Below, in pieces: positions 1 through 11,000 of a DNA stretch of 64,000 nucleotides (positions are counted from its first letter, which is position 1; every line of letters begins with the position of its first letter). Below the pieces are notes generated by a model. That model had not been told where the DNA came from and searched no databases. It saw only the letters and a program-made list of their open reading frames with translations. The DNA is from Denitrobacterium detoxificans (GTDB taxonomy: Bacteria > Actinomycetota > Coriobacteriia > Coriobacteriales > Eggerthellaceae), in contig NZ_SUUH01000001.1 in NCBI RefSeq assembly GCF_015062615.1, forward strand, positions 284,366 through 348,365. Direction: 5' to 3'. Both the position numbers and the translations under genes were made by a program.

Positions 1-3000
1 GCCGAATGAACGCGAAACGCTCCAAGCGACGACTCGCGCCAACGATCCACGGCGCACGCAAGCATTTCCTCAGGGAACAGGCCATGGTCGGTCGCCGCAA
101 TGTAATCGACGTCATTGAACGAAAGGGGCACGGGGGCATCGCTCTCGCGGAAGCTCCGGTTGAACACGCTCATCATCTGCAGCGTCTCATCGGCATCGTA
201 GGAAACGCCCACCTGGGAGCGAATGAGGCCCGCATACTGCGCGGCGCGTTCGCGCACGTCACGCGCATGGAACGCCGCCATCTTATGCGCGAGGGCATCG
301 AATTCCGTAGAACCGCCAATGCGCATGAGCGCATCCTGGGGAACGGAGCCATCGTGCTCGGCGATGACCGCCTCGAGCGCCTTGGGCAGCGTCATGAGGT
401 CTTGCGCATCAAGGCCCATGGAAAGCGGGCTCACGCCGTACATGCTCACGAAGAACAGATCGGAGAAGAAATCGTCCTGCAGGTCGAGCGGAGACGGCAG
501 GTTGTCGATGACGACAGCCGACGCCTCGATGCCCATGGCCTGAAGCTGGGACGCGCACGCAGCGGCGATGAGGCCGCCCACGGAATGGCCGATGACCTGC
601 ACGCGGGAATACCCCAGATCGGCGATGAGACGCGCATATTCCGGCGCCATCGTTTCGGCCAGCTGGGCCGCACCTGCAGAAACATACCGCTCGCGATCGG
701 GAAGCACCAGGCCATACACGCGGCATGCCCCCGAATTGCGCAATTCCTCAATGAGCTCGGAAAGCGTATCCATCTTGCCTTCCGCGCCGTGAATGACGAT
801 ACGCACGACATCGTCATGCGCCACGGCATCGCCCTGCTGGGTCATGAGCACGCAGCCCGTTCGCGTATCGGCTTCGGCCTGCGGGGCAGATGCGCTCTCG
901 CAGGTGTCGGCCTTTTCGCCCGAACGTTCGTCGATAACAGACACCAGGCTGGAAACGCTGGGCTCGTCGAGCACCGCACGTAGGAATGCGTCGAACTCGA
1001 TATGCTCGGCCTGGGGAACGCGTTCGCGAATGCCCGCAATGATGCGCGCGAGGATAAGGGAATCGGCGCCATAGGTAACCAGGTTGTCCACGAGGGAAAT
1101 ATCCATCTTGCCCAGGATCTCGCGCACGATTGCAAGCACCCCATAGGCATCCTCGGCATTGGCGCCCAACACGGCATGATCGCGCGAAAGCGATTCAACG
1201 ATCAGGCGATTGAGCAGCTTGCGATTCACCTTGCCATGTTCGGTGATGGGGAACTCATCGACCAGGCACACCGTCGAGGGAACGGCGGCGGCAGGAAGGC
1301 CGGCAGCAAGATCCATGCGCAGCGTATCGCGGTCGATGCGCTTATAGCCAAAAGCCGAGAGCTCGACATGCAATGCGGCATCGCCATCATCGGTCGACGT
1401 CTCGAACAGCACATCGGCCTCGCCGCGAACTGCAGCGCCATCGGTACGACGGACCTGGCGCGTATCGGAAAACGAAACGGCGGCCTCCTGATCGATATGC
1501 GCAAGGGCAGCCCCACTGAGCAGCCAAACGGTAGGCGCATAATAGCGCTCGAAGCCCGAAGCGCCGTCTTCGGGAAGAATGACGATGTCGTATTCGTCCC
1601 TGCGAAGCTCGACTTCCTCCGAACACGGATCGGCGTCGATGACGCGCACGCGAGGATTATCGGCCCAGAAGGAAACGGCCTTCTCACGCTCTTCCCCGCT
1701 ACGCGGGCTGAGCGTGTAGACGTAATCGAAGCCCTCCACGGCATCCATGATCGTGCGCGGAAGCGCATCGTCGGAAGAGCGAAGGTCCAGGATGTTCAGC
1801 TGTATGCCCGTCTCGGCCTGCGAGACATCCATGGCCGCACGATAGACGACGCTGGAAACGCACTGCCCAATGCTCACGAGCCCGTTTGCGCTGCGCTTGG
1901 CGCGGCGCGTCAGAAGTCGCTCGACCGTAGCCATGCAGCCATCGATTGCGGTAACGCGGCCGGAAAGATCGGCCTCGTATCGACGCTCGGGACGCACCAC
2001 GAGCGCAACGCTCGGCTGGGCGCCTTCGGGGCGAATGACGAGCGCGCATGCCTCGGCCACGCCCGGATGCGTTTGCGCAACGGCTTCGATTTCGGCTAGC
2101 TCGATCCTGTTGCCGCGGATCTTCACCTGCGTGTCGCGGCGGCCCAGGAACTCGATCTCGCCGCAGGGAAGCCAGCGCCCCACGTCGCCCGTGCGGTACC
2201 AGCGCTCCCCGCCGGGGCCCTCCACGAAGGCGGCGGCGGTGAGGTCGTCGCGTCCCAGGTAGCCCTCGGCCAGGCCCGCGCCCGAGATCACGATCTCGCC
2301 GGGAACCAGGTCGGGACGGGCCCGCAAGCCCGGCCCGGCCACCTCCATGCGCTGGCCGGTGAGGGCCGCGCCGTAGGGCACCGAGGGGCGCGCGGCGTCG
2401 GAGCCGTCCATGACGTGCACGTTGGACCAGATGGCGGCCTCGGTGGCGCCGCCCAGGGCGGCCACGGTGGCGCCGGGCGCCCAGCGGCGCACGCGCTCGA
2501 GCGAGTCGGCGGGCACCCAGTCGCCCGACAGCAGGGCCAGGCGCAGCGTGGGCGGCAGCCCCGGCTCGCCGGCGTCGAGGGCCATGGTCATCTGCGCGGG
2601 GCTCGAGTTCCACACGGTGGCGCCGGCCTCGCGCGCCGCGGCCGTCCAGCGGGCGGGGTCGGCGATGGGGCCCTGCTCGCAGAACGCAAGCGAGCCGCCG
2701 GCGCCCAGCACGCCGAACAGGTCGAACACCGACAGGTCGAAGTCGAGCCCCGACACGGCCAGGGCCACGTCGGAGGGGCCGACCTGGAAGCGGGCGCAGA
2801 CGTCGCGGATGGTGTTGAGCGCGGCGGCGTGGCTGACCACGACGCCCTTGGGCTCGCCGGTGGAGCCCGAGGTGAAGATCACGTAGGCGGGCTCGGCGGG
2901 TGCGGCCTGCGCGGGCGGCTCCCAGCCGGCGGGCGCCTCGTCGCCCGGTCGCGGCGCGGCGATGGCGGCTCCGCCCCACCAGGGCGCGGCGGAGTCGCAC

Positions 3001-4862
3001 AGCAGCGCCGAGAGCCCCGCGCGCTCGGCGATGCGGGCCCTGCGGGCCTCGGGCACGGTCGGGCTCAGGGGCACGTAGGCGCACCCGGCGAGCAGCGCGC
3101 CGTAGGCGCAGGCCACCTGGGATGCGCCGCGCCCGGCGCACACGCCCACGCGCGAGCCGGGCTCCACGCCGGCGGCGCCCAGGGCCGCGGCGGCCGCGCG
3201 GGCCATGGCGGCGAGCTCGCCCCGGGTGGCCGAAGCCGCGCCCGGGCCGGCGACCGCCGGGGCGGCCGGGTCCTCGGCCGCGCGGGCCAGGAAGGCGTCC
3301 TGCAGCAGGCCGGGGGCCCAGGAGCGGCCCTCGGCGGCCGCGTCGAGGGCGGCCTGGTGGGCGGCGCGTGCGGCGCCCTGCGCGGCGGGCAGCGCCACGG
3401 CCAGGGGCTCGCCGGCCGGGGCGGCGCCCGATGCGGCGTCGGAGAGCGCGCGGCGGAACGCGTCGAACATGGCCTCGGGCACGCCCGGGGCCAGCACGCC
3501 GGCGCGCACGTCCCAGTTCACGTGGAGCGCGCCCCCTATCGTTGCCGCCTGGAAGTCGATTCCCACCTGGGGAGTCTGCGTAATGCCATAGTCGATGGAC
3601 CAGCTATGCTCGAACTCGCTCGAGCGGTCATCGGCAACGGCCGACGTAAACACGAACGGATAGCTGGGTGTCTCGCCGTCGAGCTGCTTCACCACGTCGC
3701 GGATGACCTTCACGCCCGAATAGGCGCTATGCTCGACGATGGCCATAAGCTCGCCCGCAGCCTGGTGCGCAAGCTCGCGCAACGTGCTCTCGGACGACCC
3801 GAGCACCGCAAAACCCGTTGACGTGAAATCGCCAACGAGCTTCGACACGTCTTCGTGATACGGACGGCGATTGAACAACGTTACCGTGATGGCGTTGCGC
3901 TCCTGCGCAGACCAGAAGGAAATGACCTGCGCATACAGCGCCAAAAGCAATGCACTGGGGCTTACTTCCATAGACTGGGCAACCGTGCGGAAGCGTTCCC
4001 ACTCGGTTTCATCGAGCGTGCATTCCAGGCGGGTGAAGCGCTTTTCCCACTCGCCCGAGCACATGGGAACATCGGCGCCGAGGGCAATATCGCCCAGGCG
4101 ACCCTGCCAGTATTCGCGCGCTTCGGAATCGTCTTCCGCCTGAAGGGCGAGAACGTAATCGCGGAACGTGATGCGCGCGGGCTCCTGGGAAAGCGATCGA
4201 CCATGGGCGACTTCGAACAGATCGTCCAAGATGCGCATAATGCCCGTCCAGTCTGCCACCAGGAAGTCTATGGAGACATGAACGGTTCGCACGGAACCAT
4301 GCGTGCTATAGCCAATGCCCATGAGCGGAGGAACGCTCGCATCATGCACCATGTGCGACATCTGCTCGCGCAGATCGAGCAGAGCGCTTTCGTCGTCGCT
4401 ATGGGCTTCCACGATGCGCGGCACTTCCACTTGGCCCACAGGTAGAACCTGCTGGAAACCCGCTTCGTCGAAACGCGTACGCAGGGCATCATGAGCGGCT
4501 ACCACCGTTTCGTACGCACGTTGGATATCGGCGACTTCCAACTCGCGCGCGCCAATCTCGAAATACGCATGGCATGAAACGCCACCGCCGGAAACGGAAT
4601 CGCGGCGACCCAGCAGATACGCAGACTGCACATCGGTAAGGGGGAACGGCTGATGCGCATCCTCGGGATGCGCCTGGAAGGACGACGACCCCCCATGCTC
4701 GAGCTCGTCCATAATCTGGGAGCGATTCGCCTTGATGGCAGCACGCAATTCATCAGGCAGTTTGCCATGCTCAGTGCGGAAGCGCAGCTTGCCGTCTTCC
4801 ACCCACAGTTTCACGCCCTGTCTGGCCGCATCGGAAATAATCTCAGCTGCATTCTGATTCAT
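1..4862 (-). CDS. Nonribosomal peptide synthetase, TubC docking-Cy-A(Cys)-PCP-TE, 3' end beyond window
   Basis: Terminal module of a thiazoline-forming assembly line, similar in layout to PchF. The ATG at 4862 opens 1620 complete codons before the left edge. Domains read in order: TubC-type N-terminal docking domain (residues 1-52), heterocyclization (Cy) domain with D199-FLVA-D204-WTG, adenylation domain (about 444-1225, core FTSGSTGEPKG, A10 lysine K1211), a roughly 200-residue degenerate methyltransferase-like insert between A8 and A10, carrier domain (GADSL, S1268) and thioesterase (GHSVGG, S1427; TDHG, H1593). The pocket residues I can place (D, L, F, N, L, S, L, I, W plus the A10 K) fit the cysteine code DLYNLSLIWK with one Y-to-F change. 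The docking domain implies it receives a chain from another protein, probably the divergent synthetase. The stop codon is not in the window but only a short tail should be missing after the TE histidine. Residues 444-921 lie in the inverted repeat shared with the plus-strand synthetase. Confidence 0.93.
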   Translation of the reverse strand, partial: MNQNAAEIISDAARQGVKLWVEDGKLRFRTEHGKLPDELRAAIKANRSQIMDELEHGGSSSFQAHPEDAHQPFPLTDVQSAYLLGRRDSVSGGGVSCHAYFEIGARELEVADIQRAYETVVAAHDALRTRFDEAGFQQVLPVGQVEVPRIVEAHSDDESALLDLREQMSHMVHDASVPPLMGIGYSTHGSVRTVHVSIDFLVADWTGIMRILDDLFEVAHGRSLSQEPARITFRDYVLALQAEDDSEAREYWQGRLGDIALGADVPMCSGEWEKRFTRLECTLDETEWERFRTVAQSMEVSPSALLLALYAQVISFWSAQERNAITVTLFNRRPYHEDVSKLVGDFTSTGFAVLGSSESTLRELAHQAAGELMAIVEHSAYSGVKVIRDVVKQLDGETPSYPFVFTSAVADDRSSEFEHSWSIDYGITQTPQVGIDFQAATIGGALHVNWDVRAGVLAPGVPEAMFDAFRRALSDAASGAAPAGEPLAVALPAAQGAARAAHQAALDAAAEGRSWAPGLLQDAFLARAAEDPAAPAVAGPGAASATRGELAAMARAAAAALGAAGVEPGSRVGVCAGRGASQVACAYGALLAGCAYVPLSPTVPEARRARIAERAGLSALLCDSAAPWWGGAAIAAPRPGDEAPAGWEPPAQAAPAEPAYVIFTSGSTGEPKGVVVSHAAALNTIRDVCARFQVGPSDVALAVSGLDFDLSVFDLFGVLGAGGSLAFCEQGPIADPARWTAAAREAGATVWNSSPAQMTMALDAGEPGLPPTLRLALLSGDWVPADSLERVRRWAPGATVAALGGATEAAIWSNVHVMDGSDAARPSVPYGAALTGQRMEVAGPGLRARPDLVPGEIVISGAGLAEGYLGRDDLTAAAFVEGPGGERWYRTGDVGRWLPCGEIEFLGRRDTQVKIRGNRIELAEIEAVAQTHPGVAEACALVIRPEGAQPSVALVVRPERRYEADLSGRVTAIDGCMATVERLLTRRAKRSANGLVSIGQCVSSVVYRAAMDVSQAETGIQLNILDLRSSDDALPRTIMDAVEGFDYVYTLSPRSGEEREKAVSFWADNPRVRVIDADPCSEEVELRRDEYDIVILPEDGASGFERYYAPTVWLLSGAALAHIDQEAAVSFSDTRQVRRTDGAAVRGEADVLFETSTDDGDAALHVELSAFGYKRIDRDTLRMDLAAGLPAAAVPSTVCLVDEFPITEHGKVNRKLLNRLIVESLSRDHAVLGANAEDAYGVLAIVREILGKMDISLVDNLVTYGADSLILARIIAGIRERVPQAEHIEFDAFLRAVLDEPSVSSLVSVIDERSGEKADTCESASAPQAEADTRTGCVLMTQQGDAVAHDDVVRIVIHGAEGKMDTLSELIEELRNSGACRVYGLVLPDRERYVSAGAAQLAETMAPEYARLIADLGYSRVQVIGHSVGGLIAAACASQLQAMGIEASAVVIDNLPSPLDLQDDFFSDLFFVSMYGVSPLSMGLDAQDLMTLPKALEAVIAEHDGSVPQDALMRIGGSTEFDALAHKMAAFHARDVRERAAQYAGLIRSQVGVSYDADETLQMMSVFNRSFRESDAPVPLSFNDVDYIAATDHGLFPEEMLACAVDRWRESSLGAFRVHS
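2101..3533. repeat. Left arm of 1433-bp near-perfect inverted repeat (A-domain core)
   Basis: The reverse complement of this segment matches 6478-7910 with 8 substitutions and no indels in 1433 bp; paired positions sum to 10011. The part 2341-3533 is identical over 1193 bp. Mismatches are at 2169, 2178, 2232, 2253, 2280, 2316, 2327 and 2340. The arm runs from just after the Cy domain to the A8 motif. It is much richer in GC than its flanks, and similarity stops abruptly at both ends. No transposase or terminal repeats flank it. Confidence 0.98.
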
Positions 4863-5025
4863 GAAAAGCCCTTCTTGCCGTATGTACCTACCAGCCCCGC
4901 AAGGGGTTTGAGTCAAAAAGTTAGGTATTGCTAACTGTGCGGATGTCAGGATACACTAACTCGGAAAGATTGTTATCCCATGTTCAAATTTTTTTCCATG
5001 TATGTAAGAAAGATAGAGGAGATTC
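4863..5025. promoter_or_regulatory. Divergent promoter region of the two NRPS genes
   Basis: This 163-bp gap separates the two start codons. For the plus gene, TTGCTA (4928-4933), an 18-bp spacer and TACACT (4952-4957) form a plausible promoter. For the minus gene, TTGACT (complement of 4911-4916) is a plausible -35 element with a poor -10 about 17 bp further on. An iron-box-like palindrome lies between them. The plus gene has a GAGGAG ribosome site at 5016-5021 before GTG 5026. Promoter calls are by eye only. Confidence 0.5.
4918..4937. promoter_or_regulatory. DtxR/IdeR-like operator candidate
   Basis: The segment contains the perfect inverted repeat GTTAG-N6-CTAAC (4920-4935). It matches 12 of 19 positions of the DtxR/IdeR consensus TTAGGTTAGGCTAACCTAA as I remember it. 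It overlaps the proposed -35 of the plus-strand synthetase and abuts the -35 of the minus-strand one, so one bound metalloregulator could shut both down when iron is plentiful. Confidence 0.6.
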
Positions 5026-8000
5026 GTGAACATCCCAACGTTGAAGACCTGGCTATACGAAAACATCGCCGAACTAGTCGGTGCGGAACCCGAAGAGCTC
5101 GAAGGAAGCGACTCGCTCTACGACATCGGACTCCAGTCAATCACGCTCATGCAACTTATCGATCGCGCCCATGGACAAATGGGCGTTTTGCTGTCATACG
5201 CAGATGCCATCGAGGCGCCCACGCTTGATGCGCTCGTGAAATGCGCGGAAGAGGCAGGCGTGAAGGAGCCGGAAACGGAGCAGGACGCCAGCAAGGCAAC
5301 CCAGTCTGCCCCACGCGAAGACGAATCATTCGCGCTCTCCATCATGGGCCATGCGTACTGGGCAGGCAGGCAGGATATGGCGGGCAACGGAGGCGTTCCC
5401 GCCCACTTCTACCACGAATTCACGGCAGATCGCATTGACGCTAGCCGCCTCGACTACGCGCTCGGCAAGGTGTTCGAACGACATCCCATGCTGCGTGCGC
5501 GCGTCGACGAAAGCGGCCGTCAGCACATCTGCGATTCCCCCGCCCACCCCACGTGCACCGTTCACGATTTCTCGACCCTCAGCTCGTGCGACGAAGAACG
5601 AGCATACGAGGCCTTCCGCTCGGGCATGGTGAACAAGACCATGGACATTTCGAAGGGCGAAGTATTCGACGTGCACCTCGTGCACCGCTGCAATGAATCG
5701 AGCGTTCTGGCCATCCTCCTGGATATGGGCGTTTCCGACGCACGCAGCTTCCGCACGGTCCTTGGCGAACTGGCGCATTATTACGTCGCCCCCAACGAGG
5801 AGCTACCCGCCGTCACGGCCGATTACCGCACGTACATTGCGCGCCTTGCACAACCAAGCGAGCAGGATCAACGCGATCGCGCCTGGTGGAGCGATCGCCT
5901 GGACAGCCTGCCCGACCAGCCACGCCTGCCCCTCGCAAGCAGTGGTAAATCGCCCGAGAATCGCTCGTATCGCCTGAACATGCGCCTATCCACCAGCGAG
6001 TACAACGCGCTCGACGCCTTGGCGCGCCGTGAGGGCGTCACGCTCACGGCGCTGCTCATGACGCTGTTCGGCTACGTCGTCCAGAACTGGAGCGAGAACG
6101 ACCGCTTCATCCTGAACGTACCCGTATTCAGCAGGCCCACCGACATTCCCGGCATCAACGACGTCGTGGGCGACTTCACGGGATCGGTGCTCGTGGACGT
6201 GGACATCGATTCGGAGAGGCCCTGGCGTGACGCGCTGCATAGCGTGCACCACACGCTTGCCGAAGCGCTGAGCCATCATGAGTACCCGGGCGTAAAGGTA
6301 CTGCGCGACCTTTCCAAATACCGCGGCGAACCCGCGCGCGCATCTATCGTCTTCACCTCCGCCATGGGCATCGGCGAGCTCTTCAGCGAAGAGTTCCGCG
6401 CGAACCTAGGCGAGCCCACCTGGATTACCAGCCATAGCCCCTACACGGCGCTCGACGTGCAGCTAAGCCTGGTCGCAGGCGCGCTCCACGTGAACTGGGA
6501 CGTGCGCGCCGGCGTGCTGGCCCCGGGCGTGCCCGAGGCCATGTTCGACGCGTTCCGCCGCGCGCTCTCCGACGCCGCATCGGGCGCCGCCCCGGCCGGC
6601 GAGCCCCTGGCCGTGGCGCTGCCCGCCGCGCAGGGCGCCGCACGCGCCGCCCACCAGGCCGCCCTCGACGCGGCCGCCGAGGGCCGCTCCTGGGCCCCCG
6701 GCCTGCTGCAGGACGCCTTCCTGGCCCGCGCGGCCGAGGACCCGGCCGCCCCGGCGGTCGCCGGCCCGGGCGCGGCTTCGGCCACCCGGGGCGAGCTCGC
6801 CGCCATGGCCCGCGCGGCCGCCGCGGCCCTGGGCGCCGCCGGCGTGGAGCCCGGCTCGCGCGTGGGCGTGTGCGCCGGGCGCGGCGCATCCCAGGTGGCC
6901 TGCGCCTACGGCGCGCTGCTCGCCGGGTGCGCCTACGTGCCCCTGAGCCCGACCGTGCCCGAGGCCCGCAGGGCCCGCATCGCCGAGCGCGCGGGGCTCT
7001 CGGCGCTGCTGTGCGACTCCGCCGCGCCCTGGTGGGGCGGAGCCGCCATCGCCGCGCCGCGACCGGGCGACGAGGCGCCCGCCGGCTGGGAGCCGCCCGC
7101 GCAGGCCGCACCCGCCGAGCCCGCCTACGTGATCTTCACCTCGGGCTCCACCGGCGAGCCCAAGGGCGTCGTGGTCAGCCACGCCGCCGCGCTCAACACC
7201 ATCCGCGACGTCTGCGCCCGCTTCCAGGTCGGCCCCTCCGACGTGGCCCTGGCCGTGTCGGGGCTCGACTTCGACCTGTCGGTGTTCGACCTGTTCGGCG
7301 TGCTGGGCGCCGGCGGCTCGCTTGCGTTCTGCGAGCAGGGCCCCATCGCCGACCCCGCCCGCTGGACGGCCGCGGCGCGCGAGGCCGGCGCCACCGTGTG
7401 GAACTCGAGCCCCGCGCAGATGACCATGGCCCTCGACGCCGGCGAGCCGGGGCTGCCGCCCACGCTGCGCCTGGCCCTGCTGTCGGGCGACTGGGTGCCC
7501 GCCGACTCGCTCGAGCGCGTGCGCCGCTGGGCGCCCGGCGCCACCGTGGCCGCCCTGGGCGGCGCCACCGAGGCCGCCATCTGGTCCAACGTGCACGTCA
7601 TGGACGGCTCCGACGCCGCGCGCCCCTCGGTGCCCTACGGCGCGGCCCTCACCGGCCAGCGCATGGAGGTCGCCGGGCCGGGCATGCGGGCCCGCCCCGA
7701 CCTGGTTCCCGGCGAGATCGTGATCTCGGGAGCGGGCCTGGCCGAGGGCTACCTGGGCCGCGACGACCTCACCGCCGCGGCCTTCGTGGAGGGCCCCGGC
7801 GGGGAGCGCTGGTACCGCACGGGCGACGTGGGTCGCTGGCTGCCCTGCGGCGAGATCGAGTTCCTGGGCCGCCGCGACACGCAGGTGAAGATCCGCGGCA
7901 ACAGGATCGAAGTGGCGGAAGTGGAAGCGACCATCAACGCGCACCCCAAGGTAGAACGCTCGCGCGTAGTCATCTTGGGCGAAAAGTCGAATCGCTCGCT

Positions 8001-11000
8001 GGGCGCAGCCGTCATCACCAAGGGCGACCTTTCCGCAGAAGAGCTCGTCGCCCACCAGAAACCGCAGCTCCCCTCAGCCGCCGTCTGCCATAACATCCTG
8101 TTCATGCCCGCCTTCCCCATCACGCATAACGGGAAGATCGACATGAAGCAGCTGAAGGCCATGCTCGAGGAAACGCGCTCCAACGCAAGCGCCTTGCAGC
8201 AGGCACCCGAAACCGAAGCCGAGAAGCTGGTGGCTTCCATCTGGGAATCCGTCCTGGATATCGACGCCATCGGGCGCGATGAGTCGTTCTTCGACATTGG
8301 GGGCGACTCGCTCAGCGGCACGAAGGTCCTAGCGGCATTGCGTGCGCAGGGGAAGAAATCATCCCTCGTGAACCTCTTCGAGCATCCCACGCTGCAGGCA
8401 TTTGCGCTCACGCTCGAGGAGGCATCGGCCCCGCAAGAGCACGCCACCCTGGAGGCAGGCGCTCCCGATGAGCCGTTCGAACTCACCCAGGTGCAGAAGG
8501 CGTATCTCTACGGACAGGACCCAACCGTCGAACTGGGCGGCATCAGCTGCACGTTCTACCGGGCGTACCACATCGCAAATCTAGACGAAGCGCGCCTTGA
8601 GGCGGCGCTCGGCACCATCGTGAAGCGACACGCCATGCTGCGCATGCGCATCGACGACGGCAAGCAGCGCTACGACGAATCCGTTACGGGCATCGAAATC
8701 GAGCGCTTCGACAGCGCCGCACACATGCACGAAACGCTGGGCCACCGCACGTTCGACCTGGCATGCGCGCCGCTCATGGCCGTGGGCGTGGCGAAAGATG
8801 CCAACGAGTCCATCGTGGGCATCGCATTCTGCAACATCGCCATCGACGCGGCGAGCGTTCTCATGCTGCTGCGCGAAATCAGCGCAGCATACCATGGCGA
8901 ATCGCTGCCTTCGGCGCCCGGCATCGAGTTCCGCGATTACATGCTCAACCGCACGAAGTTCCTGGAAGACCGCGCGGAAGCCGACCTGACCTACTGGCGC
9001 GACCGAACAGGCGACATGCCGAAGGCACCCGAGCTGCCGCTCCTTCGCTCGCCCGAGACCATGGGCGCGCCGCGCTTCTCGCGCATGGCGCGCACGCTCG
9101 ATGCGGCTACGTCGGCCCAGCTCGAAGCAGCATGCCGCGCACATGGATCCACCGTGGCCGCGCTGCTGTTCGCCCTTTACGGCGAAACGCTTCGACGCTA
9201 TTCGGCCTCGCAAGGCGTCACCATCACCGTCACTGCGTTCGACCGCGAACCCGTACACCCCGACATCGATAGGGTGATCGGCGACTTCACGAAGCTCGTC
9301 CTTTCCAGCTATACGCGCAATGCAAGCGAGAGCTGGGAGGAAACGCTTCGCGCAACCACGCGCAACCTCCTTGCCGACCTGGACCATTGCTCCGAAGGCG
9401 CCATGCAGCACGTGCGAAGCGAGCTCTTCCAGCAGGGAAAGTCCTTCCCCGTCGTGTTCACCGCGGCGCTGGGACTCGAGCGCAACGAAGAGCATGCTGG
9501 CCTCTTCTCCACGTGCGTGCACGGCCTCTCCCAAACGCCGCAAACGTGGCTCGACTGCCAAGTGAGCGATTTCGGCGGCGATGGCATCACCGTAACCTGG
9601 GATCATGTGAAGGGGCTCTTCCCCGAAGGATTCCTAGAGGATGCATTCGACTACTTCTGGCGCACGCTCGAATGGTGCGCGCGGGAAAGCTGGGATGGCG
9701 CATTCCCCGAGCCCACGCCCGCACGCGTGCAGGCGCCGGGCGCCCGCAGCACGCATTGCCTGCACGAGCTCGTCTGGTCCCACGCGCAGGCCACGCCCGA
9801 CGCCATCGCCATTCGCATGCCGAAGACCAACGAAAGCGTGACCTATGGCCAACTGGCCCACGACGTGCGCGTCGCACGCACGTACCTTGCAAGCCGCAAC
9901 GTGCAGCAGGGCGACCGCGTCGTGGTATGCTGCACCGCCATGCGCCGTCGCATTGCCTTCGCCCTCGCCCTGTTCTGCGAAGGGGCCGTATACGTGCCCG
10001 TTTCGTCGACGCAGAACGGCCATAGGATCCACCAGGTCATCGAGCAGAGCGGCGCACGCCAGGTCATCGACGACGAAACGATGATCGAAAGTGACGGAGA
10101 ACCTGAAACCGCCCCGCAGGCATGCGACCCCAACGCCATGGCATACATCATCTTCACCTCGGGAACCACGGGCACGCCCAAGGGCATCGCCATCTCCCAC
10201 AGCCAGGCCATGACCACCATCGAGGCCGTATTGGGGTTCTGGCAGGCAAGCGAGGCACCACGCACGCTCGCGGTATCCTCGCCCGATTTCGACCTGTCCA
10301 TCTTCGATATCTTCGGAACGCTCAGCGCAGGCGGCACCATCGTGGCGCTAGACGGAGCCGACAACCGCGATTCTCAAACGCTTGCCCGCACCGTGCAAGA
10401 CGAGCACGTCACGCTGTGGAATTCCGTGCCCCAGCTGCTGCAGATGACCATCGCAAGCGCCGAAGCGGGCCAGCTGCAGTCGCTGCGCATGGCCTGCGTA
10501 TCGGGCGACAAGGTGCCGCTCGACATGCCCAAGGAGGCAAAACAGGCGGCCCCCATGGCGCGCTTCATAGCCATGGGCGGCGCAACCGAAGCCGCCATCT
10601 GGTCGAACTGGTTTGCCCCGCTCGAGGAGACCGCATGGGAGCAGGCCGATCCCCGCTACCCAAGCGTGCCGTATGGCCACGCCCTCCCCGGACAAGGCTA
10701 CGAAGTGCTCGCCCCCGCTACGGGCGAAACGTGCCCGCACTGGACCATCGGCGAGCTGGCCATTACCGGCGCTGGCGTGGGCATGGACTACGTCACGGGC
10801 GAAGACGGGTTCTTCGAACGCAACGGCGTGCGCACGTACCGCACGGGCGACATGGGCCGCATTCGCCCCAGTGGCATCATCGAGATCCGCGGCAGGTCGG
10901 ATTCGCAGGTGAAGGTTGGCGGACATCGCATTGAGCTCGGCGAGCTTGAATCGTTCGCCGAATCGCTTCCCTTCGTGGGACGCGCCGTAGCCGGCATCAC

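Noticed and set aside
1699..3141. 480-codon Arg-rich minus-strand ORF and its near twin at 6870-8093 on plus
   Set aside because: They are frame-shifted shadows of the GC-rich A-domain arms; the true reading frame gives clear NRPS motifs and runs through both borders.
2101..7910. Composite transposon or IS explanation for the inverted arms
   Set aside because: No transposase, terminal inverted repeats or target duplications are visible inside or beside the arms, and the arms are in-frame parts of NRPS genes.
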